A DNA stretch of 64,000 nt from Porticoccaceae bacterium. GTDB taxonomy: Bacteria; Pseudomonadota; Gammaproteobacteria; Pseudomonadales; Porticoccaceae. The notes under the pieces were generated by a model. That model did not search any database. It was not told the DNA's origin and worked only from the letters and a program-made list of their open reading frames with translations. Below are positions 20,199 to 31,495 of the stretch, piece after piece (the stretch's first letter is position 1; each line of letters begins with the position of its first letter). Both the position numbers and the translations under genes were made by a program. The stretch is from contig JAQWGK010000061.1 of assembly GCA_029238255.1 (NCBI GenBank), forward strand, positions 1 through 64,000. Reading direction: 5' to 3'.

Positions 20199-21152
20199 AT
20201 GCTTTCATTCCATAAAGCTGTTGAACAAGACTTTTCAGCGGTCAACGATCTGATTATCAACAACCTTCATTCGAAAGTGGGTCTGGTCGAAAATATTGGC
20301 CACTATATAGTCGATTCCGGCGGTAAACGCCTGCGTCCGGTGGTTGTGTTGCTCAGCGCTCTGGCCAATGGTTACAGAGGCAAAGAGCATCTCTCCGTGG
20401 CTGCAGTGATTGAATTTATTCACACCGCAACCCTGCTTCACGATGATGTGGTCGATGTCTCTGCACTGCGCCGTGGGCGCGAGACAGCCAACCAGCAGTG
20501 GGGCAATGCACCCAGTGTTCTGGTAGGCGACTTTCTCTATTCAAGAGCCTTTCAAATGCTCGTCGAACTCGGTGATATGGATATTATGGGTGTTATCGCC
20601 GATGCTACCAATGTTATCTCTGAAGGCGAAGTTCAGCAGATGGCCAATGCCGGCAATTCGGATATTGATGAAAAGATCTACTTCGAAGTGATCTACCGTA
20701 AAACAGCTAAGCTATTTGAATCTGCGGCACAGATTGGCGCTATTCTGGCCTCGGCTGATCCCCAGCCTATGGCCGATTATGGCAAGCATCTGGGTATGGC
20801 ATTTCAAATCATTGATGATGTGCTGGATTATCAGGGCGATGTGAGTTCGATCGGAAAAAATGTTGGCGATGATCTCGCCGAGGGCAAGATGACCTTACCT
20901 CTGGTTCATGCCCGTGATCATCTTACGGGTTCTGAGCGAGAAATAATCTGTCAGGCGATTGAGAATAAGAGTGCAGATAACTTTGCCGCTATTCTCAGTG
21001 CCGTAAAGTCCTGTGGAAGTTTGGAGTATTCCATAGAGCAGGCAAAAATGCAGGCAGAGCTTGCCAAAAAAGCACTTGTCGGCCTTCCGGAAAGTCAGTT
21101 TAAAACGGTTATGGCAGATCTTGCGGACTTCTCGGTTTCGCGTCTCTTATGA
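20199..21152 (+). CDS. ispB: Octaprenyl diphosphate synthase
   Basis: GGKRLRPVVVLL, LLHDDVVD, QIIDDVLDYQGD motifs. Confidence 0.93.
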   Translation: MLSFHKAVEQDFSAVNDLIINNLHSKVGLVENIGHYIVDSGGKRLRPVVVLLSALANGYRGKEHLSVAAVIEFIHTATLLHDDVVDVSALRRGRETANQQWGNAPSVLVGDFLYSRAFQMLVELGDMDIMGVIADATNVISEGEVQQMANAGNSDIDEKIYFEVIYRKTAKLFESAAQIGAILASADPQPMADYGKHLGMAFQIIDDVLDYQGDVSSIGKNVGDDLAEGKMTLPLVHARDHLTGSEREIICQAIENKSADNFAAILSAVKSCGSLEYSIEQAKMQAELAKKALVGLPESQFKTVMADLADFSVSRLL

Positions 21153-21272
21153 TCGGAGTGCTAGTTTAGTATTGTGATTTACAGATTCGAATTATTGACA
21201 AGTACCCAGCTTTGGTACCATTCTTTACTACCCCTAAAAATAATTATATTCACTAAAAATAAGGAGAATTGA

Positions 21273-22484
21273 GTGATAATCGGGATTCCCAAGGAAATCA
21301 AAACCGGTGAGCAGCGGGTCGCTATGACTCCCGCCAATATCGAGTTTTTAACCAACAGAGGATTGCAGGTACTCTTTCAATCCGATGCCGGCACCGCAGC
21401 TGGCTACCCCGATGCAGAATATACCGCTGCCGGGGCAACCCTAAGTTCAGAGCGCGCCGAGATATTTGCCAGTGCAGATATTATTTTGCAGGTGCAGTCT
21501 TTTGGTTCTAACAATGAAAACAGTGACGATGACCTGGCTCGCCTGCGCAGCGGACAGTTAGTGATCGGCATGATGGATCCACTGGCCTCCCCCAGTGCTG
21601 CTCAGGCAGTGGCTGATAAGGGTGCCACCGCAATCGCCCTTGAATTAGTCCCGCGTATCAGTCGCGCCCAGAGTATGGATGTACTTTCATCTATGGCCAC
21701 TCTGGCTGGCTACAAAGCGGTTCTGATGGGTGCCTCTGCGGCGCCGCGAATTTTCCCTATGCTAATGACCGCTGCAGGCACATTACAGCCCGCCCGAGTA
21801 TTGATTATGGGTGTGGGTGTTGCCGGTCTGCAGGCCTGTGCCACCGCCAAACGTCTGGGTGCTGTGGTTGAAGCCTACGATGTGCGTCCCGCCGCTCGCG
21901 AACAAATTATCTCGGTCGGTGCCAAGCCGGTAGAGCTGGATTTGGATACCGGTGAGTCTGAAGGCGCTGGTGGCTATGCCAAAGAGCAGGGCGAAGATTT
22001 TCTCCGCCGTCAGCGCGAGCTGATGACAGCAGTAGTGGCCGAGCAGGATATTATTATTACCACCGCCGCGATTCCCGGTGCCAAGTCCCCGATTCTGGTG
22101 ACCGAAGATATGGTTGTGGCCATGAAGCCGGGTTCGGTGATTGTCGATCTGGCTGCTGAGCGCGGCGGTAACTGTGACCTTACAGAGCAGGGTAAAACCG
22201 TAGTTGCTCACGATGTAACTATTCTCGGTCCCGAAAACGTGCCTTCCGATCTCGCCTATCACGCCAGTCAGATGTACGTCAAAAATATGCAGACGCTGTT
22301 GGAGTTAATTCTCGATGAACAGGGCAACCTCAATCTCGACTTCAATGATGAAATTGTCGCCGGCACTGTGGTCGCCCATCAGGGAAATATTCCCCATCCC
22401 CATATGCGTAAATTACTGGGTCTGGCCGAGCTGTCTAAAGAACAGCAAGCTGTCACCGCTGAAAGCAACCAAGAGGAAAAATAA
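21273..22484 (+). CDS. pntAA: NAD(P) transhydrogenase subunit alpha part 1
   Basis: MIIGIPKEIKTGEQRVAMTPANIEFL; NAD-binding Rossmann domain. Confidence 0.94.
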   Translation: MIIGIPKEIKTGEQRVAMTPANIEFLTNRGLQVLFQSDAGTAAGYPDAEYTAAGATLSSERAEIFASADIILQVQSFGSNNENSDDDLARLRSGQLVIGMMDPLASPSAAQAVADKGATAIALELVPRISRAQSMDVLSSMATLAGYKAVLMGASAAPRIFPMLMTAAGTLQPARVLIMGVGVAGLQACATAKRLGAVVEAYDVRPAAREQIISVGAKPVELDLDTGESEGAGGYAKEQGEDFLRRQRELMTAVVAEQDIIITTAAIPGAKSPILVTEDMVVAMKPGSVIVDLAAERGGNCDLTEQGKTVVAHDVTILGPENVPSDLAYHASQMYVKNMQTLLELILDEQGNLNLDFNDEIVAGTVVAHQGNIPHPHMRKLLGLAELSKEQQAVTAESNQEEK

Positions 22485-22486
22485 AA

Positions 22487-22768
22487 ATGGAAATTTTGAT
22501 TTTACTGCTGGCGCTATTTGTCCTGTCTCTATTTCTTGGTGTCGAGCTAATTACCAAAGTACCGCCGACGCTGCATACACCACTGATGTCTGGTACCAAC
22601 GCAGTCTCCGGCATTACGCTGGTGGGTGCGCTGCTGGCCGCCGGTAGTGATGGGTCGCCGATGCTGGTTAATGTACTCGGCTTTATTGCGGTAACTCTGG
22701 CGACAATTAATGTTGTCGGTGGCTATCTTGTGACCAATCGCATGCTTGCGATGTTTAAAAGGAAGTAA
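22487..22768 (+). CDS. pntAB: NAD(P) transhydrogenase subunit alpha part 2
   Basis: FLGVELITKVPPTLHTPLMSGTNAVSGITLVGALL. Confidence 0.94.
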   Translation: MEILILLLALFVLSLFLGVELITKVPPTLHTPLMSGTNAVSGITLVGALLAAGSDGSPMLVNVLGFIAVTLATINVVGGYLVTNRMLAMFKRK

Positions 22769-22771
22769 GCG

Positions 22772-24217
22772 ATGAATCCAAATATTGTAAATTTTGTTTA
22801 TCTGATTGCCGGTATTTTATTTATTCTCGGCATTAAAGGCCTGACCAAACCCAAGACAGCAGTGCGTGGCAATATGCTCTCGGCACTGGGAATGTTGTTG
22901 GCTGTGGTGGTTACCCTACTCAATATCAATACCGTCGACTACAGCTATATCATCGCCGGTGTAGTGGTGGGTGGAATCGTTGGCTCGGTGATGGCACTGC
23001 GAATTCAAATGACCTCTATGCCGCAGATGGTAGCCCTGTTAAATGGCTTTGGCGGTGGTGCATCCCTGACTATTGCGCTGGCAGAGTTCTTCACCGTGCT
23101 CGGTGTTGCCCCGCAATCTTTTGGCGATCTATTTGCCACTCTGGCTATCGATAGCAGCGCCTTTGGTGTAGGTGTCGAGGGCACAATTGCTCTGGTGGCT
23201 ATTGGTCTGACTGTGCTGATTGGTGCAGTCACCTTAACTGGCAGTCTAATCGCCTTTAGCAAGCTGCAGGAATTGATGAAGAAAAGCTACGGACTGCCTG
23301 GTGGCCCGATTGGCAACGCACTGTTTTTGGTAGCCGCTCTGGCAGCGGTAGTCTGTATGGTGATCAATCCGGGTAATCTGGTGGCAATGGTGACCATTGT
23401 CGCTCTGGCATTATTGCTTGGTCTGTTTTTGGTTATGCCGATTGGCGGTGCAGATATGCCGGTGGTTATTGCCCTGCTCAATTCCTATTCAGGTATAGCC
23501 GCAGCGCTGGCCGGTTTTGTGCTCGGTAATACAGTATTGATTATCGCCGGTTCGCTGGTCGGTACCTCAGGGTTAATCCTTACCCAGATTATGTGTGTGG
23601 CGATGAACCGTTCGCTGGCCAATGTGCTGTTCGGCAAGATGGCTGCCGGCGGTGAGAAAATTGATGCCGATGAAATCTATGCCGGCAAAGTGACCAGTGC
23701 CCAGCCAGAAGAAGTGGCGATGATGCTCGAAGTAGCTCAGCGGGTAGTTATTGTGCCCGGTTACGGGATGGCAATGGCTCAGGCTCAGCACGCGGTGCGC
23801 GAGTTGGCCGATGCGTTGGAAACGCGTGGGATAGAGGTTGAATATGGTATTCACCCAGTAGCCGGACGTATGCCCGGGCACATGAACGTACTACTGGCTG
23901 AAGCCGAGGTTCCCTACGATAATCTGGTTGAAATGGACAGAATCAATCCGACCTTTGAAGATACCGATGTGGTGATTGTGATTGGTGCCAATGATGTGAC
24001 TAACCCCATGGCACGAGAGGCAGAGGGCAGCCCAATCTACGGAATGCCAATTCTGAATGTCGATAAAGCGAAGAACGTGGTGGTGATTAAGCGATCCTTG
24101 AGTCCGGGTTTTGCTGGACTACCGAATCCGCTGTTTGCGATGGATCACACCTTGATGGTCTACGGAGATGGTAAGAAAGCGGTTGTTGAAATGACCACGG
24201 CGCTCAATCAAGCTTAG
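22772..24217 (+). CDS. pntB: NAD(P) transhydrogenase subunit beta
   Basis: LLNGFGGGASLTIALAEF; VVIVPGYGMAMAQAQHAVRELAD. Confidence 0.95.
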   Translation: MNPNIVNFVYLIAGILFILGIKGLTKPKTAVRGNMLSALGMLLAVVVTLLNINTVDYSYIIAGVVVGGIVGSVMALRIQMTSMPQMVALLNGFGGGASLTIALAEFFTVLGVAPQSFGDLFATLAIDSSAFGVGVEGTIALVAIGLTVLIGAVTLTGSLIAFSKLQELMKKSYGLPGGPIGNALFLVAALAAVVCMVINPGNLVAMVTIVALALLLGLFLVMPIGGADMPVVIALLNSYSGIAAALAGFVLGNTVLIIAGSLVGTSGLILTQIMCVAMNRSLANVLFGKMAAGGEKIDADEIYAGKVTSAQPEEVAMMLEVAQRVVIVPGYGMAMAQAQHAVRELADALETRGIEVEYGIHPVAGRMPGHMNVLLAEAEVPYDNLVEMDRINPTFEDTDVVIVIGANDVTNPMAREAEGSPIYGMPILNVDKAKNVVVIKRSLSPGFAGLPNPLFAMDHTLMVYGDGKKAVVEMTTALNQA

Positions 24218-24257
24218 CTTTTAGAAAGGAGCTTTTAGAAAAGAGTTTTTGAAAAAG
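24216..24257. repeat. 3 x 14 bp tandem repeat downstream of pntB
   Basis: AGCTTTTAGAAAGG / AGCTTTTAGAAAAG / AGTTTTTGAAAAAG. Confidence 0.85.
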
Positions 24258-24276
24258 CTCATAAAAAGGCAGGCAC

Positions 24277-24305
24277 AAAAAAACCGGCGTTAGCCGGTTT
24301 TTTTT
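24277..24305. terminator. Bidirectional terminator between convergent pntB and rpsT
   Basis: AAAAAAACCGGCgttaGCCGGTTTTTTTT. Confidence 0.92.
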
Positions 24306-24320
24306 ATTCACAACGAAAAA

Positions 24321-24590
24321 TTACTTTTCGCCGAGAGCTTTAACCTGAGCATTCAAGCGGCTCTTATGACGGGCAGCTTTATTCTTATGAAGAATGCCTT
24401 TGTCCGCCATACGGTCTAAAACTGGAACTGCTGATGTGTATGCTGCTTGAGCATCGGCTTGAACACCAGTCTCTATAGCTGCATCAACTTTTTTCAAATA
24501 GGTGCGAACCATTGAGCGCAGGCTGGCATTATGCTGGCGGCGTTTCTCGTTCTGGCGTGCGCGTTTCTTAGCTTGGGCTGTATTTGCCAC
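24321..24590 (-). CDS. rpsT: 30S ribosomal protein S20
   Basis: [35 protein letters not shown]. Confidence 0.97.
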   Translation of the reverse strand: MANTAQAKKRARQNEKRRQHNASLRSMVRTYLKKVDAAIETGVQADAQAAYTSAVPVLDRMADKGILHKNKAARHKSRLNAQVKALGEK

Positions 24591-24821
24591 TTGTTTGTAC
24601 TCCTCTCAAAGGGTCTCACTGAAGGCGCGGAAATATACAGGGTTTAACAATCACATTCAACTCAATTTTCACGGTAATTTCGGATACGGGCAAAGTCCTG
24701 AAAGGTGGTGCTGAGAAGGCAATTAATTCCCCGGATAAAGCCGCATTTGCATATTCACTTGGAGATGTTCATGCAGGTCGTTAAACTGCGCTGATTAATC
24801 CTCTGAAAGTAGAGTAGTGAA

Positions 24822-26465
24822 TTGACTCAAGAGCCGACGCAGATAAAGCAGCAACCGACTAAAAAGTCGGATGGCGGATTACTGCGCTCCAGCGGTGTGG
24901 TCAGTTTCTTTACTATGCTGTCGCGTTTTCTGGGGTTGGCACGAGATATTATCTTTGCCCGGGTGATTGGCGCTGAAGCCCTTGCGGATGTTTTCTTTGT
25001 CGCCTTTAAGATTCCGAACTTCTTTCGTCGGCTGTTTGCCGAGGGTGCCTTTGCTCAGGCATTTGTGCCAGTGCTTGGGGAGTATCGAGAGAAGGGCAGT
25101 CAGGCCGCCTTGAGGGAACTGACCAATCGGGTCTTTGGTACCCTCGGTTTATCGCTACTATTACTAACACTGGTTGTTGTGCTTGCCGCGCCTGCATTGG
25201 CAGCTCTATTTGCGCCAAAGTGGTATTTAAACGATCCATTTAAATTTAATGCTACCGCAGAAATGCTACGGATTACCTTTCCCTACCTGCTGTTTATTTC
25301 CATGACCGGTGTTGCCGGGGGAATATTAAATAGCTATGACCGTTTTGCCGTGCCGGCATTTACGCCGCTACTGCTCAATATGTCGATGATCTTCGCCGCA
25401 CTAATTGCCGCGCCTTGGTTTGATCAGCCAACCTATGCACTGGCCTGGGGAGTATTCGCCGCGGGTATTATTCAGTTTGTTTTTCAGCTGCCATTTCTGG
25501 CGCGTATTCATATGCTGCCGGTGCCAGTGGTCGACTGGAAGCATCCCGGGGTTAAAAAGATACTGGCGCTGATGGGGCCGGCGATCTTCGGTGTTTCGGT
25601 CAGCCAGATCAATCTATTGTTAGACACTATGCTAGCGACCTTTTTGCCCACCGGCAGTGTCTCCTGGCTCTACTATTCGGATCGTCTTTCAGAGTTGCCG
25701 TTAGGCGTTTTCGCAGTGGCGATTGCGACCGTTATTCTGCCCAATCTATCTCGCCATCACTCTGCCAGTTCCACGGAAGCCTATTCCCAAACATTGGACT
25801 GGGCATTGCGAATGGTGTTGCTGATTGCGGTGCCTGCGGCCGCGGCACTTATGCTGCTTGCGGAGCCAATTTTGGCGACGTTGTTTTTGTACGGCGATGT
25901 TATGACCGCGCGAGATATCTCTATGGCGACCTATAGTCTCCGCGCCTACTCTCTGGGTCTTGTCGCCTTTATGCTGATCAAGGTTTTGGCGCCGGGCTTT
26001 TTTGCCCGTCAGGATATGCGCACACCGGTGCGTATCGGTGTGATTGCGATGGTCGCCAATATGTTTCTAAATCTATTATTTGTGCTGCCATTGCATCACT
26101 ACTGGCAAGTGGGTCATGTGGGTTTGGCTCTGGCGACCTCGGTATCGGCGTTTTTAAATGCCGGACTGCTATTTTATGCGCTGCGCAAAAAGGCGATTTA
26201 TGCGCCAAGTCGCTCATGGCTGCGCTTTATGCTGGGTTTGCTAGTGGCTGTTGCCGCTATGTTGGCGGTGCTGATGCTGAGCGCTGCTCAATTTGATGCG
26301 CTGAATGTCAGTGTATGGCAGCAGCTGAGTTGGTGGCAGCGCAGTGTCAATATCGGCTTTATCTGTGGGGCGGGTTTTGGTGCCTATCTGGCTATTTTGT
26401 GGCTTAGCGGTATGCGTCCTTCGGATTTGCGCGGTCCGGCCAAGGCAACCAGTCGCGAGCATTAA
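24822..26465 (+). CDS. murJ: Lipid II flippase
   Basis: MurJ/MviN: LARDIIFARVIGAEALADVFFVAFKIPNFFRRLFAEGAFAQAFVPVL; TTG start. Confidence 0.95.
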   Translation: MTQEPTQIKQQPTKKSDGGLLRSSGVVSFFTMLSRFLGLARDIIFARVIGAEALADVFFVAFKIPNFFRRLFAEGAFAQAFVPVLGEYREKGSQAALRELTNRVFGTLGLSLLLLTLVVVLAAPALAALFAPKWYLNDPFKFNATAEMLRITFPYLLFISMTGVAGGILNSYDRFAVPAFTPLLLNMSMIFAALIAAPWFDQPTYALAWGVFAAGIIQFVFQLPFLARIHMLPVPVVDWKHPGVKKILALMGPAIFGVSVSQINLLLDTMLATFLPTGSVSWLYYSDRLSELPLGVFAVAIATVILPNLSRHHSASSTEAYSQTLDWALRMVLLIAVPAAAALMLLAEPILATLFLYGDVMTARDISMATYSLRAYSLGLVAFMLIKVLAPGFFARQDMRTPVRIGVIAMVANMFLNLLFVLPLHHYWQVGHVGLALATSVSAFLNAGLLFYALRKKAIYAPSRSWLRFMLGLLVAVAAMLAVLMLSAAQFDALNVSVWQQLSWWQRSVNIGFICGAGFGAYLAILWLSGMRPSDLRGPAKATSREH

Positions 26466-26556
26466 TAATCGATTGCGGTGGTGGATTTAGACTGTTGTCT
26501 TTTTGGCTGCCCCAATTGCCTCTCTTTATTCGCTCACTGAGTTCTTTCTATTCATT

Positions 26557-26600
26557 CTAGGTCTTTCTGCGCCTTTCTAGGGCTTTCTAGGGCTTTCTAG
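26557..26600. repeat. About 4 degenerate copies of a 10-bp repeat (GGCTTTCTAG) upstream of ribF
   Basis: CTAGGTCTTTCTGCGCCTTTCTAGGGCTTTCTAGGGCTTTCTAG. Confidence 0.85.
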
Positions 26601-26678
26601 GTTACCTTTCAGGCTTGGGCTAGGTATACTCACCCATCAGTTTAAAGAGTGAAAAATACGGTTGTGCAGCAGGGTAAA

Positions 26679-27611
26679 ATGACCTTTATTCGCGGACTGC
26701 ATAACCTGCAGCCGGGTAACCAAAAATCCGTGGTCACCATCGGCTCTTTCGATGGTGTACATATTGGTCATCAGGCAATTTTGCAGCAGGTCAAAGAGGC
26801 CGCTGAGCGTTTGCAACTGCCGTCGGTGGTGATGACGTTTGAGCCGCAACCGAGAGAGTATTTTTCCTCTGAACGGGCCCCAGCCAGACTGATGCGTCTG
26901 CGGGAGAAGATTGACGCGCTGTTGGATTTTGGTATTGATCATGTGGTTTGCCTGAAATTTAATCGTCAGCTGCGAACTCTCTCTGCAATGGATTTTATCG
27001 ACCGAGTACTGGTTGATGGTTTGGCTGTAGAGCATTTGATTGTCGGTGATGATTTTCGTTTTGGCTGTGATCGCAGCGGTGACTTTGCGATGTTGACCGA
27101 GCGCGGTAAACAGAGCGGATTTGAGGTTATGGATACCGCGACTGTCGAGATTGAAGGTCAGCGGGTTAGCAGTACGCTGGTGCGAGAATTTGTTCAGCGG
27201 GGAGATTTCCCGAGAGCTGCCGAGCTATTGGGGCGACCTTTTTCCATCAGTGGGATTGTCGGTTATGGCCAGCAGTTGGGACGCGAGTTGGGATTTCCCA
27301 CCGCCAATGTGCAGCTAAACCGTTTTAGCGCGCCGCTGTCAGGGGTTTTTGCAGTCAAGGTTAAGGTGGCGGGAAAGGTTTATCAGGGTGCCGCCAATGT
27401 GGGTGTGCGGCCAACAGTAGGTGATTTATTAAAGCCTATTTTAGAGGTGCATCTGCTCGATTTTGATAAGGATTTGTACGGTCAGCGAATTGCTGTGGAG
27501 TTTGTGCACAAGATTCGCGATGAAGAAAAATTTATCAGTCTGGAGAAACTGATCGCTACCATTCAGCGTGACGTAGAAGTAATCAGGCTGTGGTTTAACA
27601 ACAACACTTAA
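26679..27611 (+). CDS. ribF: Bifunctional riboflavin kinase/FAD synthetase
   Basis: VVTIGSFDGVHIGHQAIL; C-terminal riboflavin kinase domain; ATG 26679 preferred over GTG 26649. Confidence 0.95.
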   Translation: MTFIRGLHNLQPGNQKSVVTIGSFDGVHIGHQAILQQVKEAAERLQLPSVVMTFEPQPREYFSSERAPARLMRLREKIDALLDFGIDHVVCLKFNRQLRTLSAMDFIDRVLVDGLAVEHLIVGDDFRFGCDRSGDFAMLTERGKQSGFEVMDTATVEIEGQRVSSTLVREFVQRGDFPRAAELLGRPFSISGIVGYGQQLGRELGFPTANVQLNRFSAPLSGVFAVKVKVAGKVYQGAANVGVRPTVGDLLKPILEVHLLDFDKDLYGQRIAVEFVHKIRDEEKFISLEKLIATIQRDVEVIRLWFNNNT

Positions 27612-27647
27612 GATAAGGCAGGCCTGCAAGGCCCATAAAAGAGACTA

Positions 27648-30470
27648 ATGACAGACTATAAAGCAACACTGAATCTGCCAAAGACGGCTTTCCCAATGCG
27701 AGCAAATCTGGCGCAGAGAGAACCGGGAATATTAAAAGAATGGCAAGACACAAATCTTTATCAGCAAATTCGTCAGGCTCGCGCCGGTTGTGAGAAGTAT
27801 ATTCTTCACGACGGTCCTCCCTACGCCAATGGTGAAATTCACCTCGGCCATGCGGTCAACAAAACCCTTAAAGATATAGTTGTTAAGTCCAGAACTCTAA
27901 GTGGTTTTGATGCCCCCTATATTCCCGGCTGGGACTGTCATGGTCTGCCTATTGAACACAATGTAGAGAAAAAGATTGGCAAGGCGGGCGTTAAAGTCGA
28001 GTACTCCGCTTTCCGCAAGAAATGTCGCGATTATGCGATGAAGCAGGTTGATGGTCAGCGTGAAGGCTTTGTGCGCATTGGTGTATTTGGCGATTGGGAG
28101 CGACCCTATCTGACCATGAATTACCATGTCGAGGCCGATACTATTCGCGCGCTTGGCAAAATCGCCGCCAACGGTCATCTGGTCAAAGGTTACAAGCCGG
28201 TCTACTGGAGTGTGGTCGGTGGTTCGGCGCTGGCCGAAGCTGAGGTTGAGTATCAGGATAAAACTTCCTACAGCATCGATGTTGCCTACCCGGTGGTTGA
28301 CCCACAACAGCTCGAAAAGCTAACAGCCGCCTTTGCTGGCGCACCCGGCGAAGGTGAGATTAATATGTTGATCTGGACCACCACGCCCTGGACTATCCCC
28401 AGCAGTCAGGCTATTTCGGTGGGTGCCGAGCTGACTTATGTACTGGTACAGATTAATACCGAGAATGGCCCGATGCGATTGGTCTGCTCTGAGCTGTTGC
28501 TTGAGTCAGTGATGCAGCGTCTGGAGATTGAAGACTTTCAAAAACTGGCGACCTGTGAGGGTCAGCAGTTGGAAAATATTGTTGCCAGACATCCGTTTTA
28601 CGATCGTGATATTCCTGTGTTGCTCGGCGAGCATGTGACTACAGATGCAGGTACTGGCTGTGTGCATACAGCGCCTGATCACGGTATGGAAGATTTCGTA
28701 GTGGCCAAACAGTATGGCATCGAGACCCTTAACTACATTTTGGATAACGGTGTTTTCCACGATAGCGTTGAGCTATTTGCCGGTCAGCATGTCTACAAGG
28801 TCGATGATTCGGTTCTTGAAGTGTTGCGCGAACAGCAGCGTCTGCTGAGCTGTGGAAAGTTTGTTCACAGCTACGCCCATTGCTGGCGTACTAAAACACC
28901 GCTGATTTACCGCGCCACTCCCCAGTGGTTTATCTCTATGGACAAAAATGGCTTGTTGGAAAAAGCCAAAGCGGCGATTAAAGATGTTAGCTGGCACCCG
29001 GATTGGGGGCAGGCACGAATCGAAGGTATGCTCGACAATAGTCCGGACTGGTGTATTTCCCGCCAGCGTACTTGGGGTGTTCCCATTGCCCTGCTTGTTC
29101 ACAAGCAGACCGGTGAGCTCCATCCCAACACCTCAGAGCTGGTTGAGCAGGTTGCTCAGTTGGTCGAGAAGGATGGTATCGATGCCTGGTTTGAACTGGA
29201 TGCAGCGGATTTAATTGGCGCAGAGACCGCTGACTATCAGAAAGTCACCGACACGCTGGATGTCTGGTTTGACTCCGGTGTGACTCACGAATCAGTGGTC
29301 AATGCCCGCGAAGAATTACGCTATCCCGCAGACCTCTATCTGGAAGGCTCGGATCAGCATCGTGGCTGGTTCCAGTCATCCCTTAAAACAGCGATTGCCA
29401 TCAATGGCAGCGCTCCCTACAAGGCAGTTCTTACCCACGGCTTTACCGTGGACGAGCACGGTCGCAAGATGTCCAAGTCGGTGGGCAATGTAATCTCGCC
29501 GAAAAAGGTGATCAATGATATGGGTGCAGATGTTCTGCGTCTGTGGATTGCCTCGGCAGATTTCAGCGGTGAGATGACCGTATCTGATGAGATTTTAAAT
29601 CGCGCAGGGGATTCCTACCGTCGAATCCGCAATACGGCGCGCTACTTTCTCTCCAATCTGGATGGATTTGATCCCGCTCAGCATGCGGTTGAACACAGTG
29701 ATCTGCTGGCTCTGGATCGCTGGGCAATTGATTGTGCGGCGCAGCTGCAAGAAGAAATTATCAGCGCCTATGAACAGTTTCAGTTTCATCTGATTTACCA
29801 GAAGTTACATAACTTCTGTGTTCGGGATATGGGTGGTTTCTATCTGGATATTATTAAAGATCGAATCTATACCTGTCCTGAAGACAGCCTGCCGCGACGT
29901 TCGGCACAGACGGCTCTGTACCATATTGCCGAGGCGTTCACGCGTTGGATCTCACCTATTCTGAGCTTTACCGCCCATGAGATTTGGGGCTTTATGCCCG
30001 GCAAGCGTGAGTCTTCTGTATTCCTTGCGGAATGGTATCCACTGCCGCGACTGATGGCCGATGAGGTGATCAATCAGCAGGATTGGGCGGCGATACTGCA
30101 GGCCAAAGAGGCGATCAATAAGGTGATTGAAGATCAGCGTAATCAGGGTGTTGTCAAAGGTTCTCTGGGAGCGGATATACAGCTGTTTGCCTCGCCAGAA
30201 TTGCAGCAGTCACTGGCTAAGCTGGGCGATGAATTGCGTTTTGTCACCATTACTTCAAAGGCTAGTCTGTTACCACTAGCCGAGGCGAAAGATGCCAGCG
30301 ACTCTATGCTGGAAGGCTTAAAAGTTGCGGTGCAGCGATCTACGGCGGAGAAATGTGTGCGCTGTTGGCACTTTATTGACGATGTGGGAAGCAGTGCAGA
30401 GCACCCTGAAATCTGTGGTCGCTGTATCAGCAATCTGGATGCTGGAGGAGAAGTTCGTCACTATGCTTAA
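27648..30470 (+). CDS. ileS: Isoleucyl-tRNA synthetase
   Basis: [33 protein letters not shown]. Confidence 0.98.
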   Translation: MTDYKATLNLPKTAFPMRANLAQREPGILKEWQDTNLYQQIRQARAGCEKYILHDGPPYANGEIHLGHAVNKTLKDIVVKSRTLSGFDAPYIPGWDCHGLPIEHNVEKKIGKAGVKVEYSAFRKKCRDYAMKQVDGQREGFVRIGVFGDWERPYLTMNYHVEADTIRALGKIAANGHLVKGYKPVYWSVVGGSALAEAEVEYQDKTSYSIDVAYPVVDPQQLEKLTAAFAGAPGEGEINMLIWTTTPWTIPSSQAISVGAELTYVLVQINTENGPMRLVCSELLLESVMQRLEIEDFQKLATCEGQQLENIVARHPFYDRDIPVLLGEHVTTDAGTGCVHTAPDHGMEDFVVAKQYGIETLNYILDNGVFHDSVELFAGQHVYKVDDSVLEVLREQQRLLSCGKFVHSYAHCWRTKTPLIYRATPQWFISMDKNGLLEKAKAAIKDVSWHPDWGQARIEGMLDNSPDWCISRQRTWGVPIALLVHKQTGELHPNTSELVEQVAQLVEKDGIDAWFELDAADLIGAETADYQKVTDTLDVWFDSGVTHESVVNAREELRYPADLYLEGSDQHRGWFQSSLKTAIAINGSAPYKAVLTHGFTVDEHGRKMSKSVGNVISPKKVINDMGADVLRLWIASADFSGEMTVSDEILNRAGDSYRRIRNTARYFLSNLDGFDPAQHAVEHSDLLALDRWAIDCAAQLQEEIISAYEQFQFHLIYQKLHNFCVRDMGGFYLDIIKDRIYTCPEDSLPRRSAQTALYHIAEAFTRWISPILSFTAHEIWGFMPGKRESSVFLAEWYPLPRLMADEVINQQDWAAILQAKEAINKVIEDQRNQGVVKGSLGADIQLFASPELQQSLAKLGDELRFVTITSKASLLPLAEAKDASDSMLEGLKVAVQRSTAEKCVRCWHFIDDVGSSAEHPEICGRCISNLDAGGEVRHYA

Positions 30471-30969
30471 ATTTATCAATATTCGCACATTGTGCTGGTT
30501 TGCTCTTGCGGCGACGGTTCTGTTGCTCGATCAGGTCACCAAGCTGTGGGTTGTGACTGAGTTTACCCTTGGCGACAGCCGCTATATCACTGGATTTTTT
30601 AATCTGGTTAGAGTCCATAACGAGGGCGCGGCATTTAGTTTTCTCAGCGATGCCGGTGGATGGCAGCGTTGGTTTTTTACTTTCTTATCCATCACCATCA
30701 GTCTGATAATTGTTGTCTGGTTGGCGCGTCTGCCGCGGCAGAAAATTATTGAGGCCATAGCGCTCTCGTTGATTCTCGGTGGCGCACTGGGTAATTTATA
30801 CGATCGCGTCACTCTGGGTTATGTGGTCGACTTTTTGGACTTCCACTGGGCCGGTTGGCACTTTGCGGCATTTAATGTTGCCGATATGGGCATCTCCATT
30901 GGTGCCGCTTTAATTATTATCGAAGCACTGTTTTTTGCTGATAATACTGAAGCTGAAAAGTCAGAGTAA
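30463..30969 (+). CDS. lspA: Lipoprotein signal peptidase
   Basis: [57 protein letters not shown]; start at ATG 30463, overlapping ileS. Confidence 0.95.
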   Translation: MLKFINIRTLCWFALAATVLLLDQVTKLWVVTEFTLGDSRYITGFFNLVRVHNEGAAFSFLSDAGGWQRWFFTFLSITISLIIVVWLARLPRQKIIEAIALSLILGGALGNLYDRVTLGYVVDFLDFHWAGWHFAAFNVADMGISIGAALIIIEALFFADNTEAEKSE

Positions 30970-31038
30970 AAGTTACAATAAAAGTAAAATAGTCCAGTTA
31001 AGGCTGGCATTCAAAAGCATTTAGAAACGAGTTTATAT

Positions 31039-31479
31039 ATGACTATCCCGATAGATAAAGGCACCACCGTCACTCTGCACTTTGCGCTGCTGCTTGAAGA
31101 TGGCGCGGTGGTGGATTCCAACTTCGAAGGAAAACCGGCAACCTTTTCAATCGGCGATGGCAATCTGCTGCCGGGTTTTGAAGAGACTTTGCTCGGGCTG
31201 CACAAAGATGATCAGCGCGAGTTTGTGGTTCCTCCGGAAAAAGCCTTTGGTCAGCACAACGAGCAGAACCTTCAGCGCGTGGCGATGGATAATTTCTCTG
31301 AACTGGAGATTGAGCCCGGTGCGATGTTTTCATTCCAGAACGGCGACGGTGAACTGCCCGGTGTGATCACTGAGATTCTGGACGGCGAGGTAATGGTCGA
31401 TTTTAATCATCCACTGGCGGGCAAAAAAATTATTTTTCAGGTCAAGATTATGGATGTGATACCAGAGAATCTGCACTGA
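31039..31479 (+). CDS. fkpB: FKBP-type peptidyl-prolyl isomerase (SlpA/FkpB)
   Basis: [44 protein letters not shown]; position between lspA and ispH. Confidence 0.92.
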   Translation: MTIPIDKGTTVTLHFALLLEDGAVVDSNFEGKPATFSIGDGNLLPGFEETLLGLHKDDQREFVVPPEKAFGQHNEQNLQRVAMDNFSELEIEPGAMFSFQNGDGELPGVITEILDGEVMVDFNHPLAGKKIIFQVKIMDVIPENLH

Positions 31480-31495
31480 GAATGAGTGGTTATTA

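Noticed and set aside
30325-30462. N-terminal extension of lspA from 30325
   Set aside because: Extension lies in an alternative frame of ileS; the conserved LspA N-terminus starts at ATG 30463
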